From Quercus robur (Eukaryota; Streptophyta; Magnoliopsida; Fagales; Fagaceae), in assembly GCF_932294415.1 (NCBI RefSeq), contig NC_065542.1, positions 44,357,942 to 44,421,941 on the forward strand: a DNA stretch of 64,000 nucleotides, in the 5' to 3' direction. A model generated the notes under the pieces. That model saw nothing but the letters and a program-made list of their open reading frames with translations, was not told where the DNA came from and ran no database searches. Of the stretch, positions 45,681 to 57,493 are shown one piece after another. A program made the position numbers and the translations under genes. The stretch's first letter is position 1. Every line of letters starts with the position of its first letter.

Positions 45681-45834
45681 GAGAGAGAGAGAGATAGAGA
45701 GAGAGAGCTATTCACTAACTTAAAGTTTATAGATGTTTTGGATGCCCTTGGGCCTTGATATGTGCACTTCATCTCATCATTCATTGCTTAGAAACTTTAA
45801 GTCAGTGAATAGCTCTCTCTCTCTCTCTCTCTCT
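45681..45834. repeat. Inverted repeat (hairpin) with GA/CT-rich outer stem
   Basis: The arm 45681-45728 (GA-rich, then CTATTCACTAACTTAAAGTT) pairs with 45792-45834 (AAACTTTAAGTCAGTGAATA, then (CT)n). In the unique inner 22 bases I saw one mismatch. The loop is about 63 bases. Confidence 0.85.
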
Positions 45835-45915
45835 AATGATTACTCTTTCTTTTCTTAAATTTCTTTCATAATTTCTATTAAAAATAAATAATTCTTGATT
45901 TGTTGTAGATGATTG

Positions 45916-46761
45916 TGTTAGGTTCTAAAGATTTAGGATTAAATGTTTAGAGTCCTAATGTGTTTATTTTGGCAAATCGAGAACAAAAACATGTCTAAAA
46001 TAGGTGTTAGACATTGCTCAAAGTGTTTCAAATTTCAAGTCAAGTCTCAAGAACATTCAAGTTGTAGGAAAAAGAATTAAATTTTAGTGAAGCTCGATAG
46101 ATCGAAGGACAGGCTCGACCGATCAAAAATTGCAGAAAAACAAATTCTACAGAATTTAAATTAGGCCCAAGCTTGCGAAAACGTTTAAGGTTTTAGTTCA
46201 ACATTTCTAAGTATAAAAGGAAAATCCTAACTATGTTTTGAAGACTCTTGGAAGACTTGTGAGTTACTCCAGTGAGGTCTAAAAGGTTCTGTGCCTTTTA
46301 ACTCTACAAGTATCTACCGGAACAAGATCTACAATCAAGTGATGGTGGAATCTAGTTGCCGCAAGATCAACAAGTGGTGATATGAAACATTTGAGTGAGA
46401 TCTCAAAGTCATAAGCGTGGGAGCTTGTGTGCTACAAATCTAAGAGAGAAGAGTCCGTGGATTTGGAGCTTGCACTTAGTCGTGTCAATAAATTACTACT
46501 GAAGGTAACAATAGATTTAGGGTTAAATCTTATTGTAAAAACTTCAATTCTCTATTAGTGGATTTATTTACCTTGAGGATAGTTAGGTAAAATCCTTCCA
46601 AGGTTTTTACCTTAAAACGGTTCGTTTCATTGGTTTTTCTAGATGATCATATCTGTGTGTTATTTATTTTTTCACTGTTTGCATGATACGATCCTTCACT
46701 ATTTAACCTAGATATCATAATTAACCTAAATAATCACTTGGCTAATATATTCGGTTAAACA
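45916..46761 (+). mobile_element. Probable solo LTR (Copia-like fossil)
   Basis: Starts TGTTAGGTTCTAAAG and ends near GGTTAAACA. The body has LTR-like content (TATAAAAGGAAAATC, then a CTTGGAAG-rich leader and a T-rich end). No interior sequence abuts it, and the flanks GATTG and ATCTA do not match, so the edges are tentative. Confidence 0.5.
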
Positions 46762-47649
46762 ATCTACTTTAAGAAGTCTAAATGAACAAACAAACAGGTT
46801 GAACTAAAAGCACAACAAAGATTCAGTTTAGATTTTGAATCAAAGCAAAACCACATGGTTTTATGAGGCTTAACAAAGTTATATAGATGGAAGAATTACA
46901 CTAAAAACATATTTAAGTTAAAGCACTAAAATGAAAAGAAAAAAAAAACGAAACTATAGGAACATAATTGAAAATAGTTCAAAGTTATAGGGTGTGAGTT
47001 GTGATTTAGAGTATATAATACTATTTGTTTATATGTATTCATTATTCAAATATTTGTATATAAATTTGACATTAGATTGTGATAGTTTGTAAATAAGTTT
47101 ATACTATATCAAATGATTTTGATTTTTTGGTAATTTATTGGCAATAGAATAGTCTATTTCATATTAAAAATTATACATTATTTTTAACAATGCAAGGTTG
47201 GTATTGATCTAATTTTTAAAAATAAATGATAAGTTAATCAAGTAATTCGTCAATAAACTTGAACTTGTTAGATAAGAAAATAAACTAAGTATGAACATAT
47301 AACATAACTTAGTGATGAGCTCGAAGTTGAGTTGTATATGAAACCAAATTAATTGCATCGATCTTGAGTTGCTAATACTCATCTTAACTTTGATCACTTG
47401 TTTACAAAAGAGTACATGTTCTACAAACAACAGATGGAGTTGGAAACTATGTCACATGCCCACCAACCAACGTTTAAATTCCTCAAATGGAAAGGACCCA
47501 CAAGGCTAATATTCATCAATGAAATTACAAAGGTAACAGTACAAATAGTCCAGGATGGGAACACTCAAACATTAACTGGATTCAAATTATTACACATAAT
47601 CTCTTTGTAAATCAAATTGCTTAATAGAAGGCATAGCTCGTAATATCGG

Positions 47650-47680
<31 letters not shown>

Positions 47681-48346
47681 CATATACTCATTACCCACAC
47701 ATGTTACAAACGACGTCTGAGTCTTGACACTTGTTTTGACGTGAGTAACAGTAGTAGCAACTCCTGATATTAGCACAAAAATAAGAGAAAAAAAAACCAT
47801 CAAGACTAACTTTAGCTACAAAATTAGCTATAGTTTAGGAGTAAAACCTTACTTAATAAAATAAATATTACTATATATTTTGAAAATTTAACAGTTAAAT
47901 TACATTTTCTTTACATTCTTAATATACATATCAAATTTTGTGTCAATCGGATATTATTTACTATATAATTTATAAACTTATATTTTATGCATAATTTTAA
48001 ACTATAAAAACTTACAATTTAAATAATTTATTGACGACATAGCTATTGATCTATAATTTTTTAGAAATTTTGTAATTAAACTTTGTCTAGCCATCAATCT
48101 AGATTCACTAAATAGCAGTAGAACTACTTCATGCATGGTGAAATTTACCACCGGGATTAAGCTTATGGCCTTCAGCACTGTTATGCAACCTTATATGCAA
48201 TTTGAAATACGTAAATCACTCGTAATACTTCTTCGGCATGTGCCGAAAAACCAAGAAATTGCAAGATGAAAGGGAAAAAAACACTAAATTAAATTGAAAC
48301 AGATTAAAGACCATTTTTAAAAAATAAATAAATTGTAAATGCCCAT
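46762..48346. other. AT-rich intergenic DNA
   Basis: No gene supported. It holds a (GA)n tract at about 47651-47680 and a repeat-like stretch at 47880-48080 that resembles 40370-40600. Confidence 0.5.
47651..47680. repeat. (GA)n microsatellite
   Basis: About 15 GA units. Confidence 0.9.
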
Positions 48347-49300
48347 ACTACAACAAAATGTATTTTTAGTGACAAAAAAATTCGTCACTAAAAGTCTAGT
48401 TTTTCATCACTAAGGACCTTTAGTGATGAAATTGGACTTTTAGTGACGAAATTCATTTTGTCACTGTAGCCCCGTCACTAAAAGTCCTGGTGACGAAAAA
48501 TTTAGTCACTAAAAGTTTGATTTGATTTTTTTTTTTTAAACTTTTAGTGACGAAAATGTTTTGTCACTAAATGTTTTCCTCACTAAAAACACTTTAATTT
48601 ACTAAATCATATTTAGTGAGGAATAATTTCGTCACTAAAACTATGTTCGGGTACATATAGTGACGAATTTTTTCGTCACTAAAACTATTTTTAAGAAAAT
48701 CCAGGCACATATAGTGACGAAAATTTTCGTCACTAAAAGCATTTCTTACAAAATTTTGCTATATTTAGTGATGAAATTTTCGTCACTAAAACAATTTTTT
48801 GTTGCTATATTTGTGACAAAAAAATTCGTCACTAAAACTTATTTTCTGTTTTTATTTTTTTGTGACTTTGATATTAACCTGTAACCTGTCATTATATTAT
48901 TAAAACCTCACATTTGAATAATACATTTATTTCAACAACACATTTATAAAAAAAAATCCATACATTCCACAAGTAAAAAATAAAACAAGTATCCAATTCA
49001 AACTCCTTCCATACAATAATTGTTTGCAATACATACAATAACTCCACCTAAACCCTATTTTAAAACTAACGGAAGATATCCCCATATGTCTTCAAGTAAT
49101 ACCAAAAGTAAATCCTCTAAAAGCCACCAATAAGAAATCTGCACAAATATAATAACAATACTTCGTTAAAATTGTAAAGTAAAAACATTAACTATGTTAT
49201 AAGAAACATTTCTAACAATGTATTAAGACCAATAAATTAAAATCACAACTCCTAATATATAAGTTGTAGAAAGCAAATAAAGTACTAACCAAAAAGTGTT

Positions 49301-49878
49301 TTAACTTGAAGTTGAACCACCTCCATAAGTAAGAGCATCATCATAACCCTTGCTCCTCAAAAAGTTAAGAATATTCTTTTGGACCTCATCTTGCTTAGTT
49401 TGTGCCTCTTGGTCCTTAGCTCGCTCCTCTTGATCTTTAGCTCTTGCCTCTTTGAGCTCAATTATCTCATTTTCTAACCGTTGGATATACTCCACCGATG
49501 AATTAGAGGAGACGGTGGTTACTAGAGAAGAGGAAGGTCTCATGCCAAGTCCTTTTACAATACTAGACTTCTTCTTAAACACCAAGTTTGAGATCTCCTC
49601 TTGTGTAAGGAGAATTGCATTAGGATCTTGACAATGATCCGCTTGCACTTTGAAAATATTTTCCTATCATTTGAATGAGAGAGAAACAATCAAAACATTA
49701 ATACTACATATGTTATAGCTTTACAAACATGATAGGGATGGAATGAAACACATACATATGTTGCTTCATCCTCAGGATGTATCCACATATTTGTATTTGG
49801 ATTGAAATGAACATCTTTGAAGATTTTTGCCAATTCAAGAACTTGATCATCATTATTATTTGTCTGATTAATTAACAT
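49301..49878 (-). CDS. TNPA-like En/Spm transposon protein, C-terminal exons
   Basis: Two exons, 49878-49756 and 49663-49301, join through a GT-AG intron in phase 0. They give ELAKIFKDVHFNPNTNMWIH, PEDEATYENIFKVQADHC and then LTQEEISNLVFKKKSSIVKG, ending in a charged coiled coil (VEYIQRLENEIIELKEARAK) and GGGSTSS. This order matches the plant transposase family called Ptta/En/Spm, whose TNPA member binds subterminal repeats. The first exon probably extends upstream or is preceded by others I could not place; 49878 is only the first in-frame Met. Orientation agrees with an element read leftward. Probably inactive without the missing N-terminus. Confidence 0.7.
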
Positions 49879-51760
49879 TCAAGTGTTAGATAGATATACT
49901 TAATTAATCACAACATGCAATATACTAAGGCTTAAGAAAATGAATATTCTTTATTCTTTATTCTTTATTGGGGGATAAAGAAAATGAATATTAAGCGTTC
50001 ACCAAAGTGAAAGAGAGCTGGAGATAAAAGAAAGATAACTTTTAGTGGACCAAATTTAAAATACATATTCTTTATGTTTTTTCCCTTGGAGCTAAGTTTT
50101 TAACACCAAGTGGAGCAAAGCATTTATCTTCACATCAAAATCTTTTGGTGGCACCCTAAATTTATATATAAAACAATATGCAAAAAAACAGTGTGATTTA
50201 AATTTCATTTCAAGTTGTACACTAAAATCATAGATCATGACCCATCTTGGTATAAGTTACATATAACAAAAAAAGCCTCTAAATTCAACTCCATTAACTC
50301 TAACTAGAGTTATATCTTCTATTAATAAACAAAGAGGGATTGGCTGACAATGACCACAGGGACTTAATTCATAATCAAGCAGCAAGGATTCATGGGAACC
50401 CCTAACGTTAGTTACCAAACAGGACAGACTAGCATTGTTAAAATAAATATCTGAAGGTTACATGCATACAAATTTGACCTAAACAAATATACTAAACTCC
50501 CTATATATCCGTGCCTATTGCCCCCAAGCAATCAATTCCACACTCAAAATTATTAACATATATTCAAGTGCATATATAAATCCACATAAACTGTGCAAAT
50601 CAAACTTCAAATTTGTTGGTCCAATAAATGACATTCTTATCAGACAATTAGATTGAACAGAAAACACCATGACCCTCAAATTTTGATCAAATCAGGAACC
50701 AGAACCTGCAGTACTTCAGTACCTCAACATACTCGCATATAATTAATTAATTCTATGTATATATCATAAACAACAATACTTTTTTCAAAATTAGGAACCA
50801 AACCAGAATAGCCTATCAAATTATAAATATCACTAACACAATTCCAAAATTCTTCAAATTGCAAATGCATTAAATAATCTCAAATCACACTCAAAATTAG
50901 TATTCTGCATTGACAGGCTATTTGAGCTAAAACTACCTCTTCAACTTTAGTTTTTCCAACAACAACCTTGTCCTTGGTCTCCTCAACACCTTTCCTAAGC
51001 AGAAAAATTAACATCAACTGTTTAGAAACAAAAATTAACAAAAAAAATTAACTCAAAAGGAAAAAAAAAAAAAAAATATCGGAAGCATCGCGAACTGAAG
51101 CGTCGTCGGAAGCGTCGCGAAGGATGAAGTGTCGCTGAAGGATGAAACGTCGCCGGAAGCGTCGCGATTGCATTTGAAGGAAGGCGACGGTGAAGCGAGC
51201 GAACCATCGCGACGATGAGGCTGGGTTTTGGCAACGGTAAGGAATGCAAAGGGTCGCTGGAAGTCGAAGCGTCGCTGGAAGTGTTTGGGAGCTGAATCGT
51301 CACGATTGCGTCTGAAGGAAAGCGACGACGACAATTTATTTGCAACCGTCGCGAGTTGAAGCTAGGTTTTGGTAACGGTGAAGCGAGCGAACCGTCGTGA
51401 CGGTAAGGTTGGGTTTTGGCGATGGTAAGTAATGCGAAGGGTCACCGGAAGTCGAATCGTCGCCGGTTTGAAGGAATGCGAAGGGTCGCGATTTGGAGTG
51501 GGTATCGGCGATTTGGAATGGGTATCGGTGTATATTTAAACATTGATTATGATTTTGACTGTGAAAGGATTTATTTGCAACCGTTGCGAGCTGAAGCGTC
51601 GTCGTTGAGTTTAATTGGCGATGGCTGAGCTCAACGGCAACGGTGGTTGGAGTCGTTGTCGCCTAAAGGAGCTGTTTTTTTTTTTTTTTTTGACCGAAAA
51701 AGTGACGGTTTGTTTTGTGGCTCTTTGGTTTTTTTGGGAGGGCTGGTTATTGAAATTAGG
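49879..51760. other. Interior of the CACTA-like element, no further exons placed
   Basis: AT-rich to about 51000. Then about 51080-51640 is GC-rich, with imperfect repeats of GCGTCGCCGGAAGCGTCGCG. The GC-rich block sits where the 5' leader and promoter of the minus-strand transposon gene would be. Confidence 0.5.
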
Positions 51761-52437
51761 TGTCTTTAGTGACGAATTCCAGTTTCATCACTAAAGACCG
51801 GGCCTTGTTAAGATTTTTAGAGACGAAATCCATATTTCGTCTCTAAATCATACTTTTAGTGACGAAATATGAATTTCGTCTCTAAAAACATATAAGTGCA
51901 AACTTATTATTATTTTTAGTGACGAATATTTTTCGTCACTAATTCTTCCTTATAGTGACGAAAAGATTTTCGTCACTAATACTATTCACAGTAATATCTA
52001 TAGTGACGAAATATTTCGTCACTAAAAATTTCAACTTTTAGTGACGAAATATTTTGTCACTATAGATTAATTAAACTTGCACCAAAATTTCCCTCCACTG
52101 GCGCCTATTTTTCAGATCACAATAGTGACGAAATTTATTTTTTGTCACTAAATGTTATATATTTTTTTCATTATTAGTGACGAAATTCATATTTCGTCAC
52201 TAAAGCTGTATTTTTAGTGACGAAAAATATTTCCTCACTAATTTTCGTCACTAAAAATACATTTTGTTGTAGTTAATATCAATGAAAAATCAAAACTAAT
52301 CTCATAAACCATGTTAGCTGTATGTTTGTTTTAAGGTTAAAAAAAAAACAATTAGTTGTATTTTTATTTTGTTTTAAGGTTTTAAAAAATTAGTAATATA
52401 GGTCTTACACTCTTACCCTGTTAACCTGACTTGATCA

Positions 52438-55230
52438 TCATCCATGCCTCTGAAACTTCCTCCACAATCTTGTCATGTTCACTGTCATTGTTACATAGAG
52501 CCAATCCTTTGTGTTGTCCAATAATAAGAAATAGGCATGTCTCCAAGAATGCTTTAACAGCAAAGAACAACTAACACTCCAAAAACCCAAAGGAAATCCA
52601 AATTCCATTCCGAAATAAAACCATTTTCGAAATTCATTTCCATTCTCTTCATTATCTTTAGTAGTTGTTTTACTTGGGTTTGATGTTTCTTCTCCTGGAC
52701 ATTTTTGTTTAAGCGGAGGCCCACAAAGTGTTGTGTTTCCAATAAAATCATTTGCATTCAAGCTTTGGAGTTGAGTGCTTGAAGGAATCTTTCCAGACAA
52801 ATTATTGTAAGATAGGTCTAGGTCACTTAAAAAGTTTAGATCTGACATGCTAAATGGGATTTCACCTGAAAACTGGTTCCTTGACAAATCAAGTGATTCT
52901 AATTGCTTCAATTGACCAATCATGTGAGGAATCTCTCCAATTAAGTTGTTTCTCGATACATTCAGCACAACCAACTCCAAAAGGCCCGAGATTTCGCTTG
53001 GAAGTTTCCCACTCAATTTGTTACTTGAAAGGTTAATGATCTTTAATAGGCCAAGATTATTACTATACACATACTCCTTTCTTTTCAACACAAACATAGC
53101 ACTATAAACATATTTGTGCAAATAGGCCAAATTATTACCATGTATAATAGTTACAATGGTATCAATGGAAAATTTCCCTTTTTGAGCCATGGCAGTGAAA
53201 TTATTGATGCATTCTAGTATAGTTCCAGATATGTCATTTAAACATAGGTCCAAGATTTGTAAATGTTTCAGCCAACACAAATGCAATGGTATGCTTCCAT
53301 AGAATTTATTGGAACCTAGTAATAGAAAAATCAGCCTTGGCAAGCCTTCCCCAATCCATGCTGGTACTTTTCCAGAAAATCTGTTATTTCCTAGGTCCAT
53401 AATTGTCAAGGAATTGCAATTTCTCAGGGATGAAGGTAAGTGTCCAGAAAAATTATTATCATTTAGACACAATGTTTGGAGTTGAGACAACGAACCCAAA
53501 GAACTTGGAACTTCCCCAAAGAAATTGTTGCCAGCCAAATCCAAAATGATTAGCTTATGCCAATGCATAAAACAATTAGGGAGTTGTCCAGATAATATAT
53601 TATGGGATAGGTCTAGGAGAGTCAACAACTGACCATTGATTTTACAAAGAGATGAAATTGACCCTGAAAACCGATTTTTTGAGAGTTTCAGGATTGTGAG
53701 ATTTGTTGGAAAAAGTGGTAGTGGACCCTCTATACGATTAGCACTCAAATCAATTGCAAGACCATTCAATCTCTTTGCTGACACATTTGGTAACCGTCCA
53801 TGTATTTGGTTGCTAGAAAGATTTAAAACTCTTATCGTAGGAGGCAAATCTTCTAACCACTCATCTAGGATGGTATCCGAAATGTTAGCATCATAGATAT
53901 CAGGGAAGGAAAGTTTCCTTTGAGTTCGAATCCAATTTGGAAATCTAGGCCCTAAATTACAAGATGTCAAATACATTACATCCAGTTGGAAAGGGGGAAC
54001 CCAATCGAAGCTGAATTCCAAAGAAAGAGAATTATTAAATAGGAATAAAGATTGTAATTTGGAGAGATTTGAGAAAAGAGATTCAGAGATCACGCCATGC
54101 AAAAAGTTTGAAGAAACACTCAAAACCTCTAGTTTATATAGGTTTCCAATGCTTCTGGGCACAGTATCATTTAATTTGTTGTGTGAAAGATTTATATCTT
54201 TCAATGATGGGAATATTGCAAAATTAGGAAATGATCCTGTAATTTGATTCAATGATAAATCTAAAACCTCTAATGAGTTTTTTGCACATTCAGACAAGTT
54301 ATTCATAAGCTCAACGAGTTGTCCATTAAGATTATTTGAGGACAAATACAATTCACGTAATGTACATATATCCCCAAAAGATTTTGGAATGTGGACAAGC
54401 TGATTGTGATAGAGATCCAGAATTTCAAGAGGAGCAAAAGATTTCGAATAATTGAAATAGGAAAAAGCTGAAAAACTCATTGGAGGTGGATCACACCATA
54501 ACATTCTCAAGGATGTTAAATTAGGGAGATGACTTACAACTTCTAGCCAATCATTGGCAACATTACTAAGATTTGTGGAACTTAGGTCAAGGTATTCTAT
54601 GGAAGATAGACGAGACAACCATTCAAGATTTTCAATAATTTTCAAATCATTCCAACCAAGATTGAGATATTGCTAGTGGGAAAGGTTTTCAAGTTGATGT
54701 GGAACTGGACCACTGAGATTGGCCCAAGAGAGATCAAGGTAATTTAAGTTACTAAGAGAACCAATGAACTTTGGGATAGGGCTCTCATTAAAATCATTGC
54801 CACTGAGATCCAGAAAATTCAAATGATGCAACTCAAGTAGTGAAGGACTAATATTCATACCTAGCAATCTTTGGAATCCATCAATTTGATAAGCATTGAG
54901 ATGTAGCTCGAGTACACGACCTGTTTGGTTGCTGCAGTGAACTCCTTCCCAATTGCAGCAATTCTTCTTTTCATCTTCACTCCCCCATGAAGAGAGCCTA
55001 CCATGGTGATCAACAAGGCCTTTTTTGAACTCAAGGAGGGCTTGTCTCTCCCTCTCTATGCACATAACGCTATCATCTCCAACTCTTGAAGTGAATCCAA
55101 TGGCTGGTTTCAAATGTAGTAAAAACGTTAAAATTGCATAGAGAATTATTAGGGACCTTTCACCCATGATTATTATCATCGCCAATGAAGAGCGATTAAA
55201 ATTAGGATCAAGATGAGAAGAAGCACCCAC
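52438..55230 (-). pseudogene. LRR receptor-like protein (EIX/Cf type) with one in-frame stop
   Basis: Cell-surface immune receptor without a kinase domain. The first part (55230-54673) has a hydrophobic signal segment (LIILYAILTFLLHLKPAIG at about 27-45; translation may start at a later Met, 55179 or 55167). An LRR N-terminal cap with paired cysteines (CIERERQALLEFKKGL and CCNWEGVHC) follows. A stop codon at 54673-54675 sits where LRR consensus expects Leu (LENLSH-stop-QYLNLGWN); TTG to TAG is the simplest explanation. The same frame stays open to 52438: many LxxLxLxxNxLxGxIP repeats, the C-terminal cap (GNTTLCGPPLKQKCPGEE), an acidic linker, one membrane span (FGFPLGFWSVSCSLLLKHSW) and the short cytoplasmic tail WRHAYFLLLDNTKDWLYV. 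Overall length, about 930 codons, is close to family size. No intron. Confidence 0.92.
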
Positions 55231-55296
55231 TAAAACATTTAGTGTTGCAAGTTTGATTTTTTAATTTCTTGAGCTCTAAAACCCCCCCAGCATGAC

Positions 55297-55305
55297 CTAT
55301 TTATA
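55297..55305 (-). promoter_or_regulatory. Candidate TATA box of the LRR receptor gene
   Basis: TATAAATAG on the minus strand, 67 bases upstream of the ATG at 55230 and about 120 upstream of the later start candidates; a good fit for a short leader. Confidence 0.55.
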
Positions 55306-57493
55306 ACCATAACTGCATACCACGTGCTTTAAGGGGGAAAAAAAAAGTGTCAAAATCTCTACCAATAAAAAAGTGTCAAAGTCAAATTGACCCATTATTC
55401 CAATTTGAATTTAAAAACATGCAGCTTGACTTTGGATTGATAAAGAATAATTCTATTTGACACTTCATTTTTTCAACCCTCTAGACCTCCCCTATTCTCC
55501 AAAATACTCAGCCCCTGTCTGTGTCTTGACTTTCCTCACTCTACCGATCCTCCCTCTTCACCCTTCACTCAACGGCCAAATCACGCACGCCACTCTCACA
55601 CACGGAAGACGAAGGTGATTGATTTTGTACGACATGGTGGAAAAGACCTCTGCCTTGGTTAAGATTGCCAAATTGAAGGCTGGCGAGGAGGCATGCACCA
55701 AATCAAACGGAGGGTGGACGGTTGGGCTTGCTCAGAATGTATAGAGATGTTCACTTGTTGGCTCAAATCACATGGCTCATTAAAAAAAGTTATGGGGTTA
55801 AAATTCTACATAAATAATCTTTTCAATAGTTGCATATTGGGATAGAGAAAAATAAATCTGGAGTTACATTTTCTATAACAATATAAGCCAATGAAATTTT
55901 GGTACTGCCATATATGACTTAATTATTGGATTTGAAAATTCTTTTCAGAATGACATTATATGTCTTGGTCTTACTCCTAGTAGATGCTAGATAGATCTAC
56001 TTTGATTTAACTAAAAGACATATTAATTGACTGATGATGGAGAAAATGGAATTCCAATGGCCACTTTCTCAAGGCGTATATTTTCCTTCTCCATTACCAA
56101 ATCCTCCATATAGTGGTTCTCATTCAACCCATCAACTCAACAAAACCCAACTAATTGGATTGGCTTTTATTGGTTGGGTTGTAATTCTAATTTGAGTCTT
56201 AGGTTGGGTTGGATTGAGATTATTAGTTTTCCCAACCAATGCAACCCAATCCGACCCACTATATATATATATATATTAGTTTATTTATATTATTATCCTT
56301 ATTTAAATTTTTTTTTTTTTTTTAGTTTGATTAACTTTTGTATCTTGAGGATCAATTTTGATGAATTTGGAATATAATTTAAGCATATTATGTGAATTAT
56401 AATAATTTATTGAAAAAAAAAAGGTGCTTGAATAGTTTATGAAAGTTCAAATTTGTATAAGACATGAAACAAATAAACGCAATTAAATTAACCCAACCCA
56501 ACTAGACAATTGTGGATTGGATCGGGTTAAGTTCTACACATGTGATAGATTAGGTTGAGTCGGGATTTTTTTTTCCATTCGAAAAGGTCGGGTTGTGTTG
56601 AAAAAAATCCTCCAACCAACCCATGCACTCCACAAATTATTAGACAACATGTTTTGAAATTATTTGTACCCCCATTTTTTTTATAAATAAAAATAAAATT
56701 GAAACACCCTTAAAATTTTGGGTGAGCCAAGAGTCGTTTAACTCAATTGAGTCAATTGACACCTAATAGTATTTTCAAAGAAATAGCCACGATTCAAATC
56801 TCTCCATTATTGTGCCACTTAACCTTTAGGTTATTTTTTTATGAGTAGACTATTAAATATCCTTTAAAATAAATAGTGAAATGCTCATGTAATAACTTGT
56901 GATGACCATATTTAGAGTTGCATTTCACATAAAACAATGTCCATTGGTTGGTTGGGAGTATGAAAATGTAGGAGGATATAAAATGTTAAGAAAGAAAAGT
57001 GAGAGGCTAGAAAATATGTGTGTTTTTAATCATGTGTGTTTAGTAGAGACTAGAAAGAATGGAAAGGTGAAGGATAAAGTGTAATTACTATTATACCTTT
57101 ATTATTAAAAATAAAAAGAATGAAAAATTTTTATGTAGTTTTATACTTCATAATTAAGAAGATATATTTATTTGTAACTTTATATGTTTACATTGTACTT
57201 GCAAATTGCAATGTACAAGGCATTCTTGTGTTTTTGTTAAAGGAGCTGTGAGACATTTACTATACACACTATCAATTTGCAAACTTGAAAGAGAAATACT
57301 ACGTTTACAATATTATTCTTACAACAAATTCTGAGTGGAAAGTTGTTAATGACTATTACTAGTGGACAAAAAGTAATTTCAACAATGAGTTTAGATTATA
57401 ACTAATAGAACAAGTTGACACCTAAATTCTGAAATGGTTATGAAAATGTTGTGGATATGACATTACTCAACTTAAAATGCACACACGCCACTA
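55306..57493. other. Intergenic DNA upstream of the LRR receptor gene
   Basis: No gene firmly supported. A 36-codon frame at 55634-55744 (plus) looks protein-like but is short. About 56100-56640 is rich in GGTTGGGTTGGATTG and its complement AACCCAACCCAA, probably a degraded repeat with inverted ends. Confidence 0.4.

Larger units (their letters stand above)
48347..52273 (-). mobile_element. CACTA-like (En/Spm) DNA transposon with palindromic subterminal repeats
   Basis: The ends are inverted repeats of about 27 bp beginning ACTACAACAAAATGTATTTT (left 48347-48373, right 52247-52273, no mismatch seen). Both subterminal regions (48358-48860 and 51760-52260) are packed with copies of TTTAGTGACGAAA and its reverse complement, as in the TNPA-binding regions of En/Spm. 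A TNPA-type gene remnant on the minus strand (49301-49878) supports the family. The first base of the canonical CACTA end is changed, and I found no convincing 3-bp target duplication. No large TNPD transposase is present, so it is non-autonomous. Confidence 0.8.

Noticed and set aside
45911-46766. Target duplication for the solo LTR
   Set aside because: The flanks GATTG and ATCTA do not match, so I do not claim one and keep the edges tentative.
51022-51345. Serine/arginine-rich minus-strand frames of 93 and 107 codons
   Set aside because: Two frames of the same GC-rich imperfect repeat within the CACTA-like element; no convincing protein.
52854-54247. Plus-strand open frames opposite the receptor gene
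   Set aside because: Antisense shadows of the LRR reading frame.
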